The translations under genes and the position numbers were made by a program. A stretch of DNA of 64,000 bases from contig JAWKVM010000029.1 in NCBI GenBank assembly GCA_041398025.1, positions 60,845 to 124,844 on the forward strand, written 5' to 3'. This DNA comes from JANQPX01 sp041398025. Lineage in GTDB: Bacteria; Pseudomonadota; Alphaproteobacteria; Geminicoccales; Geminicoccaceae. The notes beneath the pieces were generated by a model. It was not told the origin of the DNA. It was given only the letters and a program-made list of their open reading frames with translations, and made no database searches. Shown here piece by piece: positions 17,342-26,343 of this stretch (positions within the stretch are counted from its first letter, which is position 1; each line of letters begins with the position of its first letter).

Positions 17342-18106
17342 ATGGTTCACCAGTTCGAAAAATTCCTGATCGCGCTCCAGTTTCTGACCCGCCTGCCGAT
17401 TCCGGGGCGGCTGCAGAGCGTTTGGGGGATGGAGGATCTGCGGGACAGCGTCCACATGTTTCCGCTGGTGGGCGTCGTCGTGGGGCTCGGCGCCGGGCTC
17501 GTTTGCGCTGCCGCGGTTTTTTGCAACTTGCCGCCGGTGATATCAGCGATCCTGGCCGTCGCCGCGCAGATCCTGATGACCGGGGCGCTGCACGAGGACG
17601 GTCTCGCCGACGTCTGCGACGGCTTCGGGGGTGGACGCACGCGTGAAGAAAAACTCGCCATCATGCGCGACTCGCGCCTCGGCACCTACGGCGCCCTCGG
17701 CCTGATCCTCAACCTCGCACTGCGCATCGGGGCGATCGGTGCAATCGCGCAGCCCGCGGACGCGGCTTTCGCCCTGATCGCGGCGGCCGCGCTTTCCCGC
17801 GCCGCCATGCCGGCCGCGATGCGGCTGCTGCCTCAGGCGCGGGCGGAGGGGCTGGCGGCTTCGGCGGGCCGACCGCAGCGTGGTCGGGTCTTGCTTGGTG
17901 TCGGCCTTGGGGTGGTCGTGAGTTTCCTTTGCCTGCCGGTGATGGTGGCGGGCGTCGCGATTGCCGCGTCTTTCGTCGCTGGCGCCCTGTCTCTTGGCAT
18001 AGCCAGGCGACAGATCGGCGGGATCACGGGCGATGTCCTGGGCGGGCTGCAGCAGGTGGTCGAGGTGCTGACGCTGCTCACCGTCGCGGCGTTCGCGGGG
18101 CGGTGA
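17342..18106 (+). CDS. cobS: Adenosylcobinamide-GDP ribazoletransferase (cobalamin synthase)
   Basis: 254 residues, an integral membrane enzyme (CobS, also called CobV) that joins adenosylcobinamide-GDP to alpha-ribazole. ALQFLTRLPIP at the N-terminus and the metal-binding GALHEDGLADVCDGFGGG at about residues 80-97 are diagnostic; SRLGTYGALGL and the C-terminal IGGITGDVLGG follow. Multiple hydrophobic helices are present. Length is typical. A decayed second copy of its distal two thirds lies about 430 bases downstream. Confidence 0.96.
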   Translation: MVHQFEKFLIALQFLTRLPIPGRLQSVWGMEDLRDSVHMFPLVGVVVGLGAGLVCAAAVFCNLPPVISAILAVAAQILMTGALHEDGLADVCDGFGGGRTREEKLAIMRDSRLGTYGALGLILNLALRIGAIGAIAQPADAAFALIAAAALSRAAMPAAMRLLPQARAEGLAASAGRPQRGRVLLGVGLGVVVSFLCLPVMVAGVAIAASFVAGALSLGIARRQIGGITGDVLGGLQQVVEVLTLLTVAAFAGR

Positions 18107-18203
18107 GCCCCAGGCCTCCCGACAGCGCCGTTCATGCGGGGTTCATCGGCGCCGTGTCGTACTGATCGGCACGCATCGACGTCAAGGGCGGGGCTCGACC
18201 AGA

Positions 18204-18530
18204 ATGGGACCTTCACGCTGCCGGACCGCGGCCCTGTCGCTGCTGCTCGCGACCTGCACGGCCTGCTCGACCGTGCCGAGGGACGTGATGCCGGGGACCT
18301 CCGCTGCGGGAAGCAGGCTCCCCGAGGAGCCCGAGACCTCCGCGACGCCCGAGTTCGACGTCCTGGCGGACGCGGCCTATCTCTTTCTGATCGGCCTGCC
18401 CTGCCTCGTCAGCGCCGCCGCCTCGTCGTCCGGCGGCGACGGCGGCCTTTGGCGGGAAACGTCCGCCCGCGCGCCCGAGGCACTGTTCCGCTGTCCCCCT
18501 ATTCCTGAATCCGCCACCTGCCGAGGCCCG
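18204..18530 (+). CDS. Short lipoprotein-like ORF running into the cobS remnant
   Basis: The N-terminus MGPSRCRTAALSLLLATC resembles a signal peptide with cysteines near a lipobox-like position (CTAC), followed by an acidic, low-complexity segment. The frame continues past 18530, but there it passes into the cobS duplicate and then into out-of-frame sequence (to 18869), so only the first 110 residues or so could be a real product. No family recognised and no strong ribosome site. It may be chance coding in GC-rich DNA. Confidence 0.25.
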
Positions 18531-19012
18531 ACGACCGGGGCTCTGCACGAGGACAGGCTCGCCGACGTGTGCGACGGGTTCGGGGCGGGCGGACGCGGGA
18601 GAGAAGCTCGCGATCATGCGCGACAGCCGGCTCGGCACCTACGGCGCGCTCGGCCTGATCCTCAGCCTCTTGCGCATCTCGGCGATCGGTGCGATCGGGC
18701 ATCCCGCCCTCGTGACCCTCGCCCTGATCGCCGCCGCCGCGCTCTCCCGCGCTGCCATGCCGGTCGCCATGTGGCTCCTGCCCCAGGCGCGGACGGACGA
18801 GCCTCGCGGCATCCGCCGGGAGGCCGCAGCGCGGCCGGGTTGCTGGTGTCGGGCTTGGGGTGGTGGTGAGTTTTCTTTGCCTGCCGGTGATGGTGGCGGG
18901 CGTCGCGATCGCCGCGTCGGTCGCCGTCGGCGCACTGTCTTTAGGCATAGCTAAGCGCCAGATCGGTGGGGTTACGGGCGATGTGCTTGGTGGGCTGCAG
19001 CAGTCTTCCAGT
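18530..19012 (+). pseudogene. Decayed second copy of cobS (distal part)
   Basis: Read across frames, the segment encodes GALHEDRLADVCDGFGAGG, then KLAIMRDSRLGTYGALGLIL, ALIAAAALSRAAMPVAMWLL, VVSFLCLPVMVAGVAIAAS and IAKRQIGGVTGDVLGGLQQ. This is the order of cobS residues from about 80 to 240. It lacks the N-terminal third, has at least two frame changes (about 18590 and 18845), and has substitutions at conserved positions (HEDGLAD to HEDRLAD). It is a partial tandem duplication of the adjacent gene, or a remnant from a recombination with a related cobS. Confidence 0.85.
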
Positions 19013-19170
19013 CCTGACGCTACTGAACTTCATCGCCTATGCCGGGACCTTGCGCTGACACAATTGAGCTCTTGTTGAATAATTCTACTCATAGTGGATG
19101 TGTATATCCTAAAAAGCAATTTTTGAGAGATAAACATTCTGCGTATTTCTAACGCCTGCAGAGATCTTAA

Positions 19171-19906
19171 ATGCGCATTCTGAAACTGTGTTAGTGACGA
19201 TAATGTTGATGATTATTCAATTCAAATGCAAGGCCTGGCAGTCATCAACTTTCGTCCAAGAATATGACATTAGACTGATAGGCCTCGCCGACGGTGTTAT
19301 TGGCGATGTAGTCGATGTGCCTATCACTTTTGAATTATCAAACCTATCAATATTAGAAAATACACTATCAGCTTCCACACGAGGAAGTGGTAGTGTGAAC
19401 GAATGTTCAGGGGATGGCAAAGGAAGTTGCTGAAGCTCGTATCAGCGGACCAATCCGCATCTTCACAGGGTTAGGCAATGGATCTGCCGGCGCAAGTATC
19501 CTGAACATAAGTATACATTACTTGCGATCTCCTATTCTCGAGATCGGGTCTCTACCTTTTGGATCTAGAGTTTGGGATAACTGGTTTTATAGCTGCTCAG
19601 GGACTAAACGATATTGCGTCCGCCAGCTGGGATCTTTTCTTAGAATCTCCCAACGAGCATTTTGGATTTGGCGGTTTTTTTGGAGAGAGCCAGGATCATC
19701 TCTGCGTCTTTACATGCGGATTGAATTTTGACTCCACTCCGGGTCTGTCATTGGTAAATATCGGCAAAGATCGCCGCTTGCCGATAACTGCAACGTTCCG
19801 GTTTGACGTTAGCGTGTCACAAGTTACATCTGTGACGGAACCATCCGCCGCTGCTTTTCTCTTGGGCGTCTTTTTCTGGCTAGTCCGACGTAGGGGCTCA
19901 ACCTGA
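19171..19906 (+). pseudogene. PEP-CTERM-like secreted protein gene, broken, in AT-rich island
   Basis: The 3' reading frame (19559-19906) ends in VTEPSAAAFLLGVFFWLVRR plus GST. This has the layout of a PEP-CTERM sorting signal: Pro-Glu-Pro-like motif (here TEP), hydrophobic helix, Arg cluster. Upstream pieces in two other frames (19188-19433 and 19414-19560) read as plausible extracellular sequence (DVPITFELSNLSILENT, GNGSAGASILNISIHYL). MRILKL at 19171 followed by VTIMLMII could be a signal peptide if one more indel is allowed. The DNA from about 19070 to 19910 is far AT-richer than the rest of the window, suggesting acquisition. No exosortase gene is nearby. Confidence 0.5.
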
Positions 19907-19925
19907 GCCGAAAGCCACCCAGACA

Positions 19926-19994
19926 CACTCAAACCTGGCGGCATACCGTCGCTCCAGGCTCAAGCGGTCCGAGTCGATGAGGTGCTCAAAGCAC
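19926..19994 (-). repeat. Stop-codon hairpin element, copy D (full length)
   Basis: On the minus strand the head is GTGCT-ttg-AGCAC (19994-19982), both stem halves changed together relative to GTGGC/GCCAC. Then GACTCGGACCG and a second hairpin CCTGG...CCAGG with CGGTATG in the loop. Same orientation as cinA, and the likely cinA stop codon (19986-19988) lies within the head. Confidence 0.65.
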
Positions 19995-21233
19995 AGAGGG
20001 TGAGGTGATGTTGAGGAGTTTGCAGCGGAGGAGTTGAGGAGGCTGATGACGGCGTATTGGCGGATGCGGTTGGGGTCGCCGGGGAGCATGGCTTTGGCGG
20101 ATTCGACGCCGTCGCGTGTGGCCATGCCGAGATAGACAGTGCCGGGCGCGTAGCCTCATGCTCAGTGCCGAGGGCGCCGGTCGCCTCAGGCCGATATCGG
20201 CGTCCAAGGAGCTTGCGCGCCGTTCGCGGCGCAGGCGCGCCAGCACCTCGAGAGGTGGTGTCTTGTCTGGAATGCGAAGCAGATCGGCCAGGCTGTCCGG
20301 CTGGATGCTGAGGACGCTGCCGCGGAAGACGTCGGTGGACCCCTTCGATTGCGGCGAGGCGGTTGCCGGCCAAGCCTCTGGTCAGGCCCTCGGCGACGGC
20401 GAGGGTCTTGTTTTGGGCGCGGAGGTGGTCGAGGATCACGGATTCCCTGGTTGGTCGTCCGTACCAAAGACGTAGTCGCCGATCAGCGTTCTAAGCTCTG
20501 CCTCTTCGTTGGAAAGAATCAAGTCAACGCTGTCGGCGTCCGACCCCTTGGTGGTGAGGCGGACCTTGATGCCTTCGATGCCGCTGGCCTGGAAGGCGAT
20601 GGTCGCCTTGCCGGACGTGTCGAGGTCGGCGATCTTGTCCGCGAGCAGGTCGGCGAGGCCGGACTCGGTGTAGCCCCATGTCCGAAGAACCCGGCTTTTG
20701 ATGACCGAGGTGACGCCGGCGCGGCGCTTGAGGTCGGGGAGCACGGTGCCCTCGAGCATGGTGCGCATTTCGTGGGGCACGCCGGGGACGGCGTAGATCA
20801 CTTGCTTGCCGATCGGGCAGACCAGGCCGGGGGCGGTGCCGGGCATCTCGGGGATGGGGCTGGCGCCTTCGGGGACATCGGCCTGGCGCAGATTGCTCGG
20901 CGCCATCTCGCGGCCGCGCTTTTCGAACAGGTCGCGGATATGCGCCGCGATCGCGTCCTGGCGCACGAGCTTGCCCCCCATGACCTCGGCGATGGCCTCG
21001 CGGGTGATGTCGTCCTGGGTGGGGCCGAGGCCGCCGCAGCAGATGACGGCATCCGAGCGGGAAAGCGCCAGGCGGATGCATTCGACCATGCGCGCCTGGT
21101 TGTCGCCCACTTTCGTTTGATAGTGCGAATCAATGCCTGCCAGTGCTAACTGGCCGCCGATCCAGGAGGAATTGGTGTCGACGATCTGGCCCAATAACAA
21201 CTCAGTACCGATAGCTAGGACTTCGCAACGCAT
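19986..21233 (-). pseudogene. cinA: CinA family protein (MoCF domain intact, C-terminal domain frameshifted)
   Basis: ATG 21233 with AAGGA upstream gives MRCEVLAIGTELLLGQ, the start of the competence/damage-inducible CinA MoCF domain. GGLGPTQDDITREAIAE and YAVPGVPHEMRTMLEG confirm it. The first frame stops at 20436. The C-terminal amidohydrolase-like (PncC) domain then continues in other frames: KTLAVAEGLTRGLAGNRLAA, STDVFRGSVLS, ATGALGTEHEATRP, MATRDGVESAKAMLPGDPNR and RQYAVISLLN, requiring several indels. The usual catalytic SCTGG is GLTRG here. Either sequence errors or true decay of the second domain; the MoCF half alone could still be made. Confidence 0.8.
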
Positions 21234-21246
21234 AGTTTTTTTCCTT

Positions 21247-21313
21247 GTGGCGCGGCCACTTCGTTGACTCGGACCGGCGGTGCCTGGCCCTACGGTATGC
21301 GCCCAAGTTCTGG
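21247..21313 (+). repeat. Stop-codon hairpin element, copy B
   Basis: Head GTGGC-gcg-GCCAC (21247-21259), TTCGTTGACTCGGACCGG, then CCTGG and CGGTATGCG; the closing CCAGG is degenerate (CCAAG). It lies 13 bases upstream of the cinA start and 17 bases beyond the hpxW stop, in the orientation opposite to both, so it departs from the usual sense-at-stop placement. Confidence 0.65.
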
Positions 21314-21330
21314 GGCGCCTAGCCCTGGCC

Positions 21331-22923
21331 TTAACACGCAGCCACGGCGCCGTCGCTGCGCGGGTCACTTGCTCCCTCGATCAGGCCGTCGGGATGATAC
21401 ACCAGCGCGCCGGCGTGACCCATCATCTCCTCGAACGGTCCGACAAGCTCCACGTGATGGCCGACTTGCCTGAGCTGGTCGACGACGTCCGCGTCCATCC
21501 TGTCCTCGATCTTGAGGCTGGTCGTCTCCTCCCCCCAGGTCTTGCCGAGAAGCCAGCGCGGGGCGGTGACCGCCTGCTGCAGGTCCTGGCCAAACAGGAC
21601 ATGCCTCGAAAAAATCATCGCCTGGGTCTGCGGCTGGCCCTCGCCGCCCATGGTGCCGTAGGCCATGACGCGGCCGTCGCTGAGCTGCGCGAGGGCGGGC
21701 TGGATGGTGTGGAAGGGGCGGCGGTGCGGGCGGAGGTGGTTGTGGTGGCTCTCGTCGAGCGAGAACGAGATGCCGCGGTTCTGCCAGACGATGCCGGTCT
21801 CGGGCAGCACCACGCCGGAGCCGAATTCCCAATACAGGCTCTGGATGAAGCTGACCGCCCTGCCCTCCGCATCGACCGCGCCGAGCCAAACAGTATCGCC
21901 ATTGTCCGGCCTCGCCGGCCACGGCGCGGCTTTGTCCATGGAGATGCCGCTTGCGAGCTCGTCCACGACCTTGTGATCGAGCAGACGCTCGGCCGCGACC
22001 TCCATGTAGGCGGGGTCGGTCACGTAGCGGTCCCGGATGGTGAACGCTGCCTTGGTGGACTCCACCAGGGCATGCACATACTCAGGCGAGTCAACGGTCT
22101 TGACGTTCAAGCGGTCGAAGGTGGCGAGGAGGAGGAGGGAGGCGAGGCCCTGGGTGGGGGGCGGCATGTTGTAGACGCTGTGGCCGGAGATTTCGGCCTT
22201 GAGCGGGGTGACGGTCAGCGGCTGGTGGCGTTGCAGGTCGTCGAGCCTGAGCGGGCTGCCGAGCCTTTCGAGGTCCTTGGCGATGCTGCGCGCGAGATCG
22301 CCGCGGTAGAAGTCGTGCAGGCCGTCGCTGGCGAGCTGGTGGAGGGTGAAGGCGAGGCGATCGAGGATCAGGCGCTCACCTTCGGCGTAGGGTTCTTCGT
22401 TCTTGAGAAACGTTTCCGCGAAGCCGGGAACGTCCCGGAGCTGGTCGAGCTTGGTGGCGGAGTTCCGCGCCAGCGTCGCGGTGACGGCCGTGCCGTCCTC
22501 GGCGTGGTACACGGCGTCCTCGAGCAGGCGGGAGAGCGGCAGTCGGCCGTCCCAGGCATCGCGGCTGTGGCGGAAGGCGGCGTCCCAGCCGGAAACCGCT
22601 CCCGCCACGGTCAGTGCGGCGAGCGGGCCGCGGGGCGGGATGGTGTCGTGATCCTGGGCTTTGTAAAAGCCGATGTCGGCGAGGTTTGCTGCACCCCCGC
22701 AGGCGTCGATCCCGACCGGGTCCTGTCCCGGTTCGGAAAACAACCAAAAATTATCGCCGCCGATGGCGTTCATGTGGGGGTAGACGACGGTGATGGTGGC
22801 GGCCGCTGCGATCATCGCCTCGATGGCGTTGCCGCCTTCCTGGAGGACGCGCAGGCCTGCTTGGGCTGCAAGGTGGTGGGGGGCGGTGACCATGCCGCCG
22901 TAGGAGCGGGCGGTTTGCAGCAT
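21331..22923 (-). CDS. hpxW: Oxamate amidohydrolase (gamma-glutamyltranspeptidase family, HpxW-like)
   Basis: 530 residues of the GGT N-terminal-nucleophile family. The likely catalytic Thr344 lies in NGDTVWLGAVDAEG, where self-cleavage would give two subunits. GGNAIEAMIAAAATITVVYP, GGDNFWLF and YNMPPPTQGLASLLLL are family motifs. Oxamate amidohydrolase (HpxW) releases ammonia and oxalate from oxamate. The assignment over a glutathione hydrolase rests on the next genes, which encode oxamate carbamoyltransferase subunits. No signal peptide, consistent with a cytoplasmic enzyme. Last gene of the operon. Confidence 0.85.
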   Translation of the reverse strand: MLQTARSYGGMVTAPHHLAAQAGLRVLQEGGNAIEAMIAAAATITVVYPHMNAIGGDNFWLFSEPGQDPVGIDACGGAANLADIGFYKAQDHDTIPPRGPLAALTVAGAVSGWDAAFRHSRDAWDGRLPLSRLLEDAVYHAEDGTAVTATLARNSATKLDQLRDVPGFAETFLKNEEPYAEGERLILDRLAFTLHQLASDGLHDFYRGDLARSIAKDLERLGSPLRLDDLQRHQPLTVTPLKAEISGHSVYNMPPPTQGLASLLLLATFDRLNVKTVDSPEYVHALVESTKAAFTIRDRYVTDPAYMEVAAERLLDHKVVDELASGISMDKAAPWPARPDNGDTVWLGAVDAEGRAVSFIQSLYWEFGSGVVLPETGIVWQNRGISFSLDESHHNHLRPHRRPFHTIQPALAQLSDGRVMAYGTMGGEGQPQTQAMIFSRHVLFGQDLQQAVTAPRWLLGKTWGEETTSLKIEDRMDADVVDQLRQVGHHVELVGPFEEMMGHAGALVYHPDGLIEGASDPRSDGAVAAC

Positions 22924-22944
22924 TTTTTCGTCCTCGGATGTCGC

Positions 22945-23823
22945 TCAGCCGGATGCCGCGGCGAGCCATGTGCGAAGGGTCAGGATGATGCCTGCGAGCG
23001 CGTCGAGCCCGGATGAATGACCGATCTTGCCCGCCACGTCCAGGTCTTGGCGAAGACTTCGTCGACCTGTCGTGAGACTGGCATGGAGCAGGTCGTGCAA
23101 GGGGGCAGCCACATAGCCTCGCGCCGCGGCCTGAAGGTGGGCCTGGCTGATCCGATTAGTGGCGGCGGCGACGGCGCAGACGGCCGCTGCGAGCGGCTGC
23201 GCGGACTCGATCTCGCCCAGATGATGGCAGGTGATCAGGGCGCCGGCGAGGAGGTCATCGCCGGACGGGGTAAGGCCTGGACCGAGGCCGATGAGCTGTT
23301 CGACGCTGTCGAAGGTGGCGGACTCGCCTTGGAAGGACTGGCCGAGCGCGGTGGTGAGGCGGGCGAGCGGTGCGGCGGCGGCTTGTTCCACCGGGGTTGC
23401 GGGGGTGGCGCTGTGGAGTGCCAAGCGAATCAGGCCGTCGCTGGGGAGGTTGAGCGTGACGAGGTTACTCAGGAGGATGTCAAGGCCGTATGCGAGAGCT
23501 TGGCGGTCAAGCGGCGGGGCGGCGTCGGGAGCCCAGACCGTGGCCTTGGCGAGGTCGATGGCGAGGCCGGTCCCGCTTTGCAGAAGGAGCGGCGTAAGTG
23601 TCCAGCGCTGGCCGCAAGCGATGCCGGCGGCGCTCAAACCTGGGACGCGGAGGTTCAGCGGGCCGTCGGGAAGGTCGTTGGCGATGACGGCGACGAGGTC
23701 GTCGCCCGTGTCGAGGTAGAAACTGCGCTCGAAGACGGCGAGGACGGTGGCTTGCGTGGCATGCTCCAGCGTCTCCGCCGCGAGGATGCCGACAGCGCTC
23801 GCGTCAAGCGCCTGCGTCGTCAT
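22945..23823 (-). CDS. allH: Oxamate carbamoyltransferase subunit AllH-like (DUF2877)
   Basis: 292 residues from ATG 23823. The IGLGPGLTPSGDDLLAGAL segment at about residues 182-200 is the signature of the DUF2877 family, whose E. coli member (YlbF/AllH) is reported as part of the AllFGH oxamate carbamoyltransferase. The start lies 20 bases inside the end of the carbamate kinase gene, indicating translational coupling. The longer upstream frame is out-of-frame carbamate kinase sequence. 21 bases separate it from hpxW. Confidence 0.85.
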   Translation of the reverse strand: MTTQALDASAVGILAAETLEHATQATVLAVFERSFYLDTGDDLVAVIANDLPDGPLNLRVPGLSAAGIACGQRWTLTPLLLQSGTGLAIDLAKATVWAPDAAPPLDRQALAYGLDILLSNLVTLNLPSDGLIRLALHSATPATPVEQAAAAPLARLTTALGQSFQGESATFDSVEQLIGLGPGLTPSGDDLLAGALITCHHLGEIESAQPLAAAVCAVAAATNRISQAHLQAAARGYVAAPLHDLLHASLTTGRRSLRQDLDVAGKIGHSSGLDALAGIILTLRTWLAAASG

Positions 23824-24838
23824 CCTCCCCACCGGCGTCCCCGCCCGAGACCGCGGCAGCGTCCGCCCCGTCGCTGGTAGCGACTGTTCCGGCGCGGCCT
23901 TCGAGGGCGGCCATGGCCTCGTTGATATGGGCGATGATGACGCGCTCGCCGCCGTCTTCGAGGAAGCGGATCGCGGCATCGATCTTGGGGCCCATGGAGC
24001 CGGCAGCGAAGTGGCCTTCGCGGCGATAGGCCTTGAGCCCGGCGAGGTCGATATGGTCGAGCGCGCGCTGCTGGGGCGTGCCGAAATTGATCGCGACCTG
24101 CTCGACGGCGGTCAGGATCATCAGGGTGTCGATGCCGAGCACGTTGGCCATGAGGGCTGACGTCATGTCCTTGTCGATGACGGCGGCGACGCCGTCGCGC
24201 TCGCCCTTCTGGCCGCGCACCACGGGGATGCCGCCGCCGCCGCCCGCGATCACGATGGTGCCGCGCCTGGCGAGCACGCGCACCAGGGAGATGTCGACGA
24301 TGTGGCGGGGTTTTGGAGACGGCACGACGTGGCGCCAGCCGCGACCACTATCCTCCTTCATCAGCCAGCCGAGCTCGTCCGTGAGCTTTGCAGCCTCCGT
24401 CTCGGTGAAGAACGGGCCGATGGGCTTGGTGGGGTTGGCGAAGGCGGGATCGTCCTTGTCGACCTCGACCTGGGTCAGGAGGCAGGCGACGTGCCGCTCG
24501 CTGTCGGCTTTCCTGAGCGCGTTTTCCATGGCCTGCATCAGGAGATAGGCGATGCCGCCCTGGCTGTGGGCGACGCAGATGTCGAGGGGCATGGGAGCGA
24601 TGCGATCGCGGGTCAGCACCTGGCGCATCAGGATCTTTCCCACGACCGGACCGTTGCCGTGGGTGACGATCAGCTCGTTGTCCATGAGGGCGAGCGGCAG
24701 GAGGGCTTCTGCGGTTTCGGCGGCGATCGCCTTCTGCTCGATCGAGGTGCCTTCGATGGTCTCCGGGTGGGTGGCGTTGCCGCCGATCGCCACCAGCAGG
24801 CGCCTTGGCAGGGCACGGGGCGGCGGCGCGCCCGTCAT
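23804..24838 (-). CDS. Carbamate kinase (AllK/ArcC-like)
   Basis: 344 residues. LVAIGGNATHPE near the N-terminus, IVTHGNGPVVG and IAGGGGGIPVV are the amino-acid-kinase fold motifs of carbamate kinase; AVIDKDMTSALMANVLGIDTLMILT is the ATP-site segment. It converts carbamoyl phosphate plus ADP to ATP, ammonia and CO2. Between allF and allH it would use carbamoyl phosphate released from oxalurate. The C-terminal 25 or so residues are a low-complexity Ala/Gly/Asp tail. Overlaps allF by four bases. Confidence 0.95.
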   Translation of the reverse strand: MTGAPPPRALPRRLLVAIGGNATHPETIEGTSIEQKAIAAETAEALLPLALMDNELIVTHGNGPVVGKILMRQVLTRDRIAPMPLDICVAHSQGGIAYLLMQAMENALRKADSERHVACLLTQVEVDKDDPAFANPTKPIGPFFTETEAAKLTDELGWLMKEDSGRGWRHVVPSPKPRHIVDISLVRVLARRGTIVIAGGGGGIPVVRGQKGERDGVAAVIDKDMTSALMANVLGIDTLMILTAVEQVAINFGTPQQRALDHIDLAGLKAYRREGHFAAGSMGPKIDAAIRFLEDGGERVIIAHINEAMAALEGRAGTVATSDGADAAAVSGGDAGGEDDDAGA

Positions 24839-26343
24839 GGCCGGCGGTTCAGGGCGTCGATCGCCGCGATGACCGCCTCGGCATTCGAGGCTGCGATCTT
24901 CACGCCGACGCGCTGCAGGATCTCCACCTGGCGGGCGCGGTTCTGCGGATCCTGGTCCGTGCCGGTGACCGAGGCGACGATCACCCGGCCCTCGGCCGAA
25001 AGATCGGAGAGCGCCTTGGCGAGATGGCCGGCGGGATCGTGATGGCCGCCATAGCCGAGCACCACATCGAGGAGCACGACACCGACCTTGGGATCGGCCA
25101 GGGCCTCAGCGAGCGGCCGATCGCGCACGGCGGGGTCGATCATCGGGTGAGGCCTGCCCTGGGTGTAGCGATCGTCGCCGAGATCGATCAGGCGGTGCCA
25201 ATCCTCCTCCGCTGCCTCGAGCGAGGCGACACCGTCGATCGGCACATTGGAGGCGGCTTTGAGGCCGGCATCGCGCATCATCAGCTGGGCTTCGGCGCAG
25301 AGCGTGCCGCCGGCGAACAGGCCGCAGATCCGGGTGCGCTCGCGCAGGGCGGCCGGCACGATGTCGACGCTTTTCAGGGACGCCCGCTCGTCGAGCGGGG
25401 GCTGCCCCATGGCGAGGCGGGCGGCATCCCGAAGCGTGCGCACTGCCCTCGCGTTCTCCGGAAGATCGATCGGTTCGCCGCCCAGAAAGCAGACGGTGAA
25501 GCTCTTCTCGCTCTCGCGGATACGGGAGACGATGCGCGCCACGACCGTCGACGCCGGCGGTTTGGACACCACCACGATATGCTGAGTCGACGGATCGGCA
25601 TCCAGCATGTCGATCGCCATCAGGGTGGTGATGCCGCCGACCTCGGCCTTGAGGTCGCGCCCGCCGGTGCCGATGGCGTGCGAGACGCCCTGGCCGCCGC
25701 GCGCGATCAGGCAGGAAATCTCCTGAATGCCGGTGCCGGAGGCGCCGATGATGCCGATGGAGCCGGAAGGCACCTGATTGGCGAAGGCGAGCGGCACGCC
25801 CGAGACGATCGCGGTGCCGCAGTCCGGCCCCATGACCAGGAGCCCGGCTTCCCTGCCCTGCTGCTTCAGCGCGATTTCAGCCTCGATCGGCACATTGTCG
25901 CTGAAGATCATGACATGGAGGCCGCGGTTCAGAGCTTTCCTGGCCTCGGCGGCGGCATAGCTGCCGGGTACCGAAATCAGGGCAAGGCTGGCGTCCGGCA
26001 GGGCCTTGAGACCGGCGCGCAGGGTCTTCGGCTGCCAGGCGTCAGCGCCGGCAGCATGCGGGCGCGCCGGTTTTTCCAGAAAAGCTTCGGCCGCTGCGAT
26101 CGCCCGATCCGCCGCCTCCCGATCGGCGGCGCGGATGCCGATCACCAGATCGCCGCCCTGGGCGCGTTCGCCGTCCGCCGCCAGCAGACCGGCATCGGTC
26201 ATGATCTGGCGGTTGGCGGGTGTCCCCATCATCAGCGCCGCATCCTCGACGCCGTCCAGGCCCGCGAGATTTTTCGAGCAGCGCATCAGCGCCACGCTGT
26301 CCATGTAGAAGGACGGCTTGACCACATTGATCACGACGCTCAT
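24835..26343 (-). CDS. allF: FdrA/AllF family protein (oxamate carbamoyltransferase subunit)
   Basis: 502 residues from ATG 26343, which overlaps the allG stop. FdrA proteins resemble succinyl-CoA synthetases: an N-terminal Rossmann-like part with SIGIIGASGTGIQEISCLI and GGRDLKAEVGGITTLMAI, then a ligase-like part with DVVLGYGGHHDPAGHLAKAL. In E. coli AllF acts with AllG and AllH on oxalurate and phosphate to give oxamate and carbamoyl phosphate. A longer upstream ORF is an artefact of the allG coding strand. Confidence 0.9.
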   Translation of the reverse strand: MSVVINVVKPSFYMDSVALMRCSKNLAGLDGVEDAALMMGTPANRQIMTDAGLLAADGERAQGGDLVIGIRAADREAADRAIAAAEAFLEKPARPHAAGADAWQPKTLRAGLKALPDASLALISVPGSYAAAEARKALNRGLHVMIFSDNVPIEAEIALKQQGREAGLLVMGPDCGTAIVSGVPLAFANQVPSGSIGIIGASGTGIQEISCLIARGGQGVSHAIGTGGRDLKAEVGGITTLMAIDMLDADPSTQHIVVVSKPPASTVVARIVSRIRESEKSFTVCFLGGEPIDLPENARAVRTLRDAARLAMGQPPLDERASLKSVDIVPAALRERTRICGLFAGGTLCAEAQLMMRDAGLKAASNVPIDGVASLEAAEEDWHRLIDLGDDRYTQGRPHPMIDPAVRDRPLAEALADPKVGVVLLDVVLGYGGHHDPAGHLAKALSDLSAEGRVIVASVTGTDQDPQNRARQVEILQRVGVKIAASNAEAVIAAIDALNRRP

